Shown piece after piece: positions 27,576 through 32,601 of a stretch of DNA of 32,601 bases. Numbering within the stretch: the stretch's first letter is position 1; each line of letters begins with the position of its first letter. Source of the DNA: Verrucomicrobiales bacterium (GTDB taxonomy: Bacteria; Verrucomicrobiota; Verrucomicrobiia; Limisphaerales; UBA9464); NCBI GenBank assembly GCA_005801385.1, contig SYEM01000191.1, forward strand, positions 1 through 32,601, read 5' to 3'. The translations under genes were made by a program, and so were the position numbers. Below the pieces are notes generated by a model. The model saw nothing but the letters and a program-made list of their open reading frames with translations, made no database searches and was not told where the DNA came from.

Positions 27576-28936
27576 ACAACGGCAAGAACCCACTGCTCAT
27601 GACCCTCGCCACGGCGGGATGCCTCATGCTCGCCCCGGCCCAGGATGCGGCCAGAACAGCGCCGGCCTCCTCGACACCCGCCGCCGCGGGAACGGGATCC
27701 ACAGCACCCTCAGCCGCACCCGCCGTGGCCCAGGAACCCGCGGCCCAGCCGACGCCGGCGACCCCGACTCCGTCGACCGCCCTCAACGGCAACCCCGATG
27801 AGATCCTGCTCAACTTCAAGAACGCCCCGCTCGACCTCGTGCTCGAACACCTCAGTGAGGCCGCCGGATTCGTCATCGTCCTCGAGGCCCCGGCGAAGGG
27901 CACCGTCAACATCGTGAGCCACCGCCCGGTGAACCGTGACGAGGCCGTCGACCTCCTCAACTCGATCCTCGACAAGAATGGCCTCGCGGCGATCCGGGAC
28001 GGTCGGATCCTGACCATCGTCGACCGCGCCACCGCCAAGTCGAGGAACACCGCGGTCAAGGTCGGCAACGACCCCCGGACGATCCCGCGCAACGACGAAA
28101 TCGTCACCCAGATCATCCCCCTCGTGTACGTCGAGGCCGAGCAGCTGGCCAAGGACCTCGGTTCGTTCATCTCGCCCAGCGCGACCTTCGTGGCCAACGC
28201 AGCCGGCAACTCGATCGTGATGACCGACACCCAGTCGAACATCCGTCACATCGTCGAGATCATCAAAGCCATCGACTCCAGCGCCGAGGCCGGCACCGAG
28301 ATCCGGGTCTTCCATCTCAAGCACGCCAATCCCAACGACGTGGCCACGGCGCTGTCGGGGGTCTTCCCCAGCTCGAGCGGCTCAGGGTCAGGCAACGGCA
28401 ACAACCAGGCCCCCATCCGGTTCGGCGGGGGCGGTTTTGGTGGCTTCGGAGGGTTCGCGGGCTTCGGAGGCGGGGGAGGCGGTGGAGGCGGTGGAGGCGG
28501 ACGCGGCGGTGGAGCCGGAGGGGGCGGCGGAGGCCGCTCCGGTGGCAGCTCCGCCCAGAGCGACCGTATCCGCAAGGCCAGCCAGGTCCTGGCTGTGGCG
28601 GATCTCCGGACGTCCTCGGTCGTGGTCACGGCGTCCAAAGACCTCATGGGCCAGATCGGCGATGTCATCAAGGAGCTCGATGTCCCGACCCTCCGTGACC
28701 AGCAGGTCTATGTGTTCCGCATGACCAACGCGGATCCCCAGCAGGCCGTTCAGGTCCTGCAGAACATGTTCCAGAGCCAGACCGCCAACCGCACCGGAAT
28801 GCAGAACCAGCAGAACAGCGCGCTGATGCAACGGCAGCTCAACAACAACAACACCATGGGCAGCTCCAGCAGCGCCAATGGCAGCGGCTTCGGGGGTGGC
28901 AACAACACCGGCCGAACCGGTGGACAGCTCTTCTGA
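27572..28936 (+). CDS. Secretin N-terminal subunit: signal peptide + N0/N1/N2 + first half of N3 (GspD-N)
   Basis: EILLNFKNAPLDLVLEHLSEAAGFVIVLEAPAKGTVNIVSHRPVNRDEAVDLLNSILDKNGLAAIRDGRILTI (N0); TQIIPLVYVEAEQLAKDLGSFISPSATFVANAAGNSIVMTDTQSNIRHIVEIIKAID (N1); TEIRVFHLKHANPNDVATALSGVFP..RTSSVVVTASKDLMGQIGDVIKELD (N2); QQVYVFRMTNADPQQAVQVLQNMFQ (N3 start); no barrel domain before the stop. Confidence 0.88.
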   Translation: MNNGKNPLLMTLATAGCLMLAPAQDAARTAPASSTPAAAGTGSTAPSAAPAVAQEPAAQPTPATPTPSTALNGNPDEILLNFKNAPLDLVLEHLSEAAGFVIVLEAPAKGTVNIVSHRPVNRDEAVDLLNSILDKNGLAAIRDGRILTIVDRATAKSRNTAVKVGNDPRTIPRNDEIVTQIIPLVYVEAEQLAKDLGSFISPSATFVANAAGNSIVMTDTQSNIRHIVEIIKAIDSSAEAGTEIRVFHLKHANPNDVATALSGVFPSSSGSGSGNGNNQAPIRFGGGGFGGFGGFAGFGGGGGGGGGGGGRGGGAGGGGGGRSGGSSAQSDRIRKASQVLAVADLRTSSVVVTASKDLMGQIGDVIKELDVPTLRDQQVYVFRMTNADPQQAVQVLQNMFQSQTANRTGMQNQQNSALMQRQLNNNNTMGSSSSANGSGFGGGNNTGRTGGQLF

Positions 28937-28956
28937 ACCCCAACCCTTCCCCAGCC

Positions 28957-30186
28957 ATGAAACGACATTCCTCACGCACGGGTTCTCTGGTCGGTCTCGC
29001 CGCGCTCGTCCTCGCCCTGGCCCCGGTCACCCTCGCGCAGCAACGGCAGGGCGGCGGCGGTGGTGGTGGTGGTGGTGCCGGGTTCGGCGGACAGTTCGGC
29101 GGCGCCGGAGGCGCCAGCTCCCGCAATACCGGTGCGGGCTACAACTTCAACGGCTCGGTGGGCTCCGCGCTGATCTCGGTCGACCCCCAGACCCACAACA
29201 TCGTCGTCATCACCGACGCCCAGACCAGCCTCCAGATCAGCAACGTCATCGCAAACCTCGACGCCCCCAAGCCCCAGGTTTTGATCAATGTCGTGTTCAT
29301 GGAGGTCACCCACACCGACGGATTCGAGTTCGGCGTGGAGGGCACGTACGTGAAGGGTGGCAACAACCCCAGCACCGCCGGAACCGTCTTCGGTCTCGCC
29401 GGGCTCAACAACGTGGTCACCAACTTCAACGGCCTCGGCCAGCAGGCCGGGACCGCCCTGACGCCGAACTCCACAGGAGGTGGCGCTGGTGGCCTCTACC
29501 AGATCGCCGGCTCCAACTTCCAGGCGACCCTCCGGGCGCTCGCCACCTCCGGCAAGGCCAAGGTCCTCTCCCGTCCGTCCGTCGTGGCCCGCGACGGCCA
29601 GCAGGCCCGAATCGTCGTCGGACAGAGCGTCCCGCTCCCGAACGGCGTCTCCTTCTACACCTCGGGCGGCAACACCATCCCCATCATCAACGTCAACTAC
29701 ACCGACGTCGGCATCATCATGAACGTGACCCCGTTCATCGATTCCAACGGGAAGGTCGAGATGATCGTCCAACCCCAGATCTCGTCGGTCTCCCAGACCC
29801 AGAGCCAATCCCTCTCCGCCCAGGTCAGCGCCCCGTACATCAACGTCCGCTCGGCCGACACCGTCGTGGTCACTCCCGACTCCGAGACCGTGGTCATCGG
29901 CGGCCTCATCGCGGAGGACCAGACCAAGTCGGTCCGCAAGGTCCCCTGGCTGGGCGACATCCCGTGGATCGGCAACCTGTTCCGGACCACGAGCAAGACG
30001 GGTGCGAAGACCGAGCTTCTGATCTTCCTCACACCCCGCATCATCCGAACGCCGGCCGATTTCGCAGCGATCACCGGCCAGCAGACCGGCCGCGCGGCCG
30101 CGATCACCAACTCGGTGACGGAGAAGGAGTGGAATCAGTTCCTCGACAGGTTCCCCTCCGAGAATCTGCCGGCGAAGACACAGTGA
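28957..30186 (+). CDS. Secretin C-terminal subunit: signal peptide + second half of N3 + secretin barrel (GspD-C)
   Basis: MKRHSSRTGSLVGLAALVLALAPVTLAQQ; ALISVDPQTHNIVVITDAQTSLQISNVIANLDAPKPQVLINVVFMEV; VLSRPSVVARDGQQARIVVGQSVP; DVGIIMNVTPFI; VPWLGDIPWIGNLFRTTSKTGAKTELLIFLTPRII. Confidence 0.92.
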   Translation: MKRHSSRTGSLVGLAALVLALAPVTLAQQRQGGGGGGGGGAGFGGQFGGAGGASSRNTGAGYNFNGSVGSALISVDPQTHNIVVITDAQTSLQISNVIANLDAPKPQVLINVVFMEVTHTDGFEFGVEGTYVKGGNNPSTAGTVFGLAGLNNVVTNFNGLGQQAGTALTPNSTGGGAGGLYQIAGSNFQATLRALATSGKAKVLSRPSVVARDGQQARIVVGQSVPLPNGVSFYTSGGNTIPIINVNYTDVGIIMNVTPFIDSNGKVEMIVQPQISSVSQTQSQSLSAQVSAPYINVRSADTVVVTPDSETVVIGGLIAEDQTKSVRKVPWLGDIPWIGNLFRTTSKTGAKTELLIFLTPRIIRTPADFAAITGQQTGRAAAITNSVTEKEWNQFLDRFPSENLPAKTQ

Positions 30187-30358
30187 CTGGGGAGACGGGG
30201 GCTCGACTGAGAGTCGAGGGTTGAGGGACATCGCCTGCCCGCGCATCGGACGCGCCCATGTACAGGACGATGTTCCACTCCCGACGCCCGACTCCCGCCT
30301 CGTTTTCACCAATCCAGGGATGGAATCACGCATCGGTTCCACCCAGTCTTTCCGGGTC

Positions 30359-31426
30359 ATGGTGCTTCGTCCCCTCGGCGTCCTCTCCCTCGTCGGCCTC
30401 CTGGCCCTCGGCTGTCAGAAGAAACAAGGCGGCGCCGGCGGTCCTCCTATGGGCGCCTTCGCAGTCCAGGTGATCACCGCCCCGGTGAAGACCGAGCCGG
30501 TCGTCGAGACCGTCTCGCTCGTCGGCAACGTCATGGCCAACGAGATCATCGACCTGACCTCCGAAACCGATGGGATCGTGAAGGAGATCCGGTTCGACGA
30601 GGGTACGCCGGTGAAGAAGGGCGACGTGCTGGTGGTCCTCGACGACACCAAGCTCGCTCCTCAGGTCCAGGAGGCCGAAGCCCAGCTGCAGCTGGCCCGC
30701 ACCTCCTTCGAACGGGTAAAGCTGCTGTTCCGCGACAAGCTGATCTCGCAGCAGGAATACGACACCGCGGCCGCCACCTACTCGGCCAACGAGGCCTCCG
30801 TGGACCTCAAGCGACGCATGCTCCGGGACGCCCGGATCCTGGCCCCCTTCTCCGGCATTGCCGGCGCCCGGCAGATCAGCCCCGGACAGGTCATCACCCG
30901 CTCCACCCGCATCACCCAGCTGGTGGACCTCGACACCGTGAAGGTCGAGGTCGCCGTGCCCGAGCGCTACCTCAGCCAGGTCCAGGAGGGACAGAAGGTG
31001 AGGTTCCGTGTCGCCGCATTCCCGAAGGACACCTTCGAGGGCGAGGTCTATTTCGTCTCACCCCAGCTCGATCCCGGCACCCGGACCGCCCTGGTGAAGG
31101 CCCGCATCGCGAACCCCTCCCGCAGGCTCCGAGGCGGGATGTTCGCCAACCTCGAGCTGAGCCTCCAGCTGCGCGACGCCGCCCTCGTCATCCCGGAATC
31201 CGCCGTCTTCAACAACGGTGACGCCACCCTCGTCTTCCTCGCCACCTCCACCAACACCGCGATGATCCAGCCGATCCGCACCGGACTCCGCCTCGCGGGC
31301 AAGGTCGAGGTGATCCAGGGCCTCGCCGACGGACAATCCGTTGTGACCGAGGGCCTCCAGAAGCTCCGCCCCGGGGCGCCGATCATGACCCGGAGCAACG
31401 GACCGGCCACGGCACCCAAGCCCTGA
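30359..31426 (+). CDS. RND efflux periplasmic adaptor (MFP) lipoprotein
   Basis: MVLRPLGVLSLVGLLALGC lipobox; VSLVGNVMANEIIDLTSETDGIVKEIRFDEGTPVKKGDVLVVLDD; ARILAPFSGIAGARQISPGQVI; alternative start at 30320. Confidence 0.9.
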   Translation: MVLRPLGVLSLVGLLALGCQKKQGGAGGPPMGAFAVQVITAPVKTEPVVETVSLVGNVMANEIIDLTSETDGIVKEIRFDEGTPVKKGDVLVVLDDTKLAPQVQEAEAQLQLARTSFERVKLLFRDKLISQQEYDTAAATYSANEASVDLKRRMLRDARILAPFSGIAGARQISPGQVITRSTRITQLVDLDTVKVEVAVPERYLSQVQEGQKVRFRVAAFPKDTFEGEVYFVSPQLDPGTRTALVKARIANPSRRLRGGMFANLELSLQLRDAALVIPESAVFNNGDATLVFLATSTNTAMIQPIRTGLRLAGKVEVIQGLADGQSVVTEGLQKLRPGAPIMTRSNGPATAPKP

Positions 31427-31433
31427 ACGTGCC

Positions 31434-32601
31434 ATGATCCTTCCGCGCCTCTCCATCCAGCGGCCGATCCTGGCCACGATGCTGAACCTCACGCTGATCC
31501 TGTTCGGCGTGATCGGACTCTCCCGGCTCCCAGTCCGGGAACTGCCCGACATCGATCCTCCGATCATCTCTGTCACGACGATCTATCCCGGTGCGAACGC
31601 CCAGGTAGTCGAGACCGAGATCAGCGAGCGCCTCGAGGAGGCCCTCAACAACATCAGCGGCATCAAGACCCTCCGTTCCGAGAGTCGTGAGGGTGTCAGC
31701 AACATCTCCATCGAGTTCGACCTCTCCCGGGACATCGACATCGCCGCCCAGGACGTCCGGGACCGCGTCTCCCGTGTGCGGGGCGTGCTGCCCGACGACA
31801 TCCTCGAACCCATCGTGGCCAAGCAGGACGCCGACGCGCAGCCGATCCTGTGGCTGGCGGTCAACAGCGACCGGTACTCCCCCCTCGAGCTGACCACGAT
31901 GGCCGAGCGGATTCTGAAGCCTCGGTTGCAGGGTGTGGAGGGTGTGTCGTCCATCACCGTCGGCGGTGAGAAGCGATATGCGATGCGCCTGTGGCTGGAC
32001 TCCGAGAAGATGGCGGCCCGCGGGGTCACGGTGATCGACGTCCAGAACGCCCTCCGGGCCCAGAACATCGACCTGCCGAGCGGCCGCGTGGAGAACCTCG
32101 ACCGGGAGATGACCATCCAGACCCGGGGCGAACTGGCCACGGCAACCGAGTTCAACGACCTCGTCATCCGGGCTGATGGCGCCAATCTGGTCCGGCTGCG
32201 CGACATCGGACGGGCGGAGGACGGCGTGGAGGACTACCGGACCGTCGCCCGCGCCCGTGGCAAGCCCTGCATCTTCCTCGGCATCGTGAAGCAAGCGAAG
32301 GCCAAGACGGTGGCCGTCGCGGAGAAGATCCGCGCCGAGGCCGACGCCCTCCGACCCAGCCTGCCCGAGGGCTGCGAGATGTGGGTCGCGTTCGACTCCA
32401 GCACCTTCGTCGCCAAGGCCATCACCGAGGTCTGGGAAACCCTGGCCATGGCCTGCATCCTGGTCGTGCTCATCATCTTCATGTTCCTGCGCGACGTCCG
32501 CTCCACCCTCATCCCGGCCGTCGCCATCCCGGTCTCCCTCATCGGCACCTTCGCCCTGCTCTACGTCCTCGGCTACTCGGTCAACATCCTCACCATGCTC
32601 G
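31434..32601 (+). CDS. RND efflux permease (AcrB/MexB-like), truncated at window end
   Basis: MILPRLSIQRPILATMLNLTLILFGVIGLSRLPVRELPDIDPPIISVTTIYPGANAQVVETEISERLEEALNNISGIKTLRSESREGVSNISIEF; open to window end, so absent from ORF track. Confidence 0.93.
   Translation, partial: MILPRLSIQRPILATMLNLTLILFGVIGLSRLPVRELPDIDPPIISVTTIYPGANAQVVETEISERLEEALNNISGIKTLRSESREGVSNISIEFDLSRDIDIAAQDVRDRVSRVRGVLPDDILEPIVAKQDADAQPILWLAVNSDRYSPLELTTMAERILKPRLQGVEGVSSITVGGEKRYAMRLWLDSEKMAARGVTVIDVQNALRAQNIDLPSGRVENLDREMTIQTRGELATATEFNDLVIRADGANLVRLRDIGRAEDGVEDYRTVARARGKPCIFLGIVKQAKAKTVAVAEKIRAEADALRPSLPEGCEMWVAFDSSTFVAKAITEVWETLAMACILVVLIIFMFLRDVRSTLIPAVAIPVSLIGTFALLYVLGYSVNILTML

Noticed and set aside
28425-28556. 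GGC/GGA-rich tract considered as a possible CRISPR or tandem-repeat array
   Set aside because: It is an in-frame Gly-rich linker in the secretin gene, without unique spacers or regular repeat units.
28878-30224. 448-aa +frame ORF overlapping the secretin C-terminal gene
   Set aside because: Arg/His/Pro-rich off-frame translation; the 28957 ORF has the signal peptide and secretin motifs.
28972-30360. 462-aa antisense ORF opposite the secretin barrel gene
   Set aside because: Same GC-driven artefact; Gly/Asp/Val/Arg-rich with no motif.

Overview
High-GC bacterial window. The gene families suggest a Verrucomicrobiota/PVC-type chromosome, but that placement is inference. Left third: an edge-truncated lamin-tail-domain (LTD) secreted protein, an EamA/DMT-type membrane protein, a PaaK-like CoA ligase, and a minus-strand cluster (SMR transporter > rsmD > class A beta-lactamase-like serine hydrolase; then a TPR protein > Rieske protein). 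The SMR-rsmD junction is interrupted by an AAA/DUF4143 ATPase gene bounded by 88-bp perfect direct repeats that duplicate the 5' end of rsmD. Middle: a PmoA/DUF6807-like protein, a Gfo/Idh/MocA oxidoreductase, an SDF-type symporter fused to a C-terminal periplasmic solute-binding domain, and a 1741-aa CotH/LTD secreted protein. Right half: a near-complete type II secretion (T2SS) operon in the order E-F-G-H-I-J-K-L-M-C-D, followed by an RND adaptor and a truncated RND permease. Most striking observation: the secretin GspD is encoded as two consecutive CDSs in different frames, each with its own signal peptide. The break lies inside what looks like the N3 subdomain and is flanked by Gly-rich linkers. 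No rRNA, tRNA or CRISPR was recognised.
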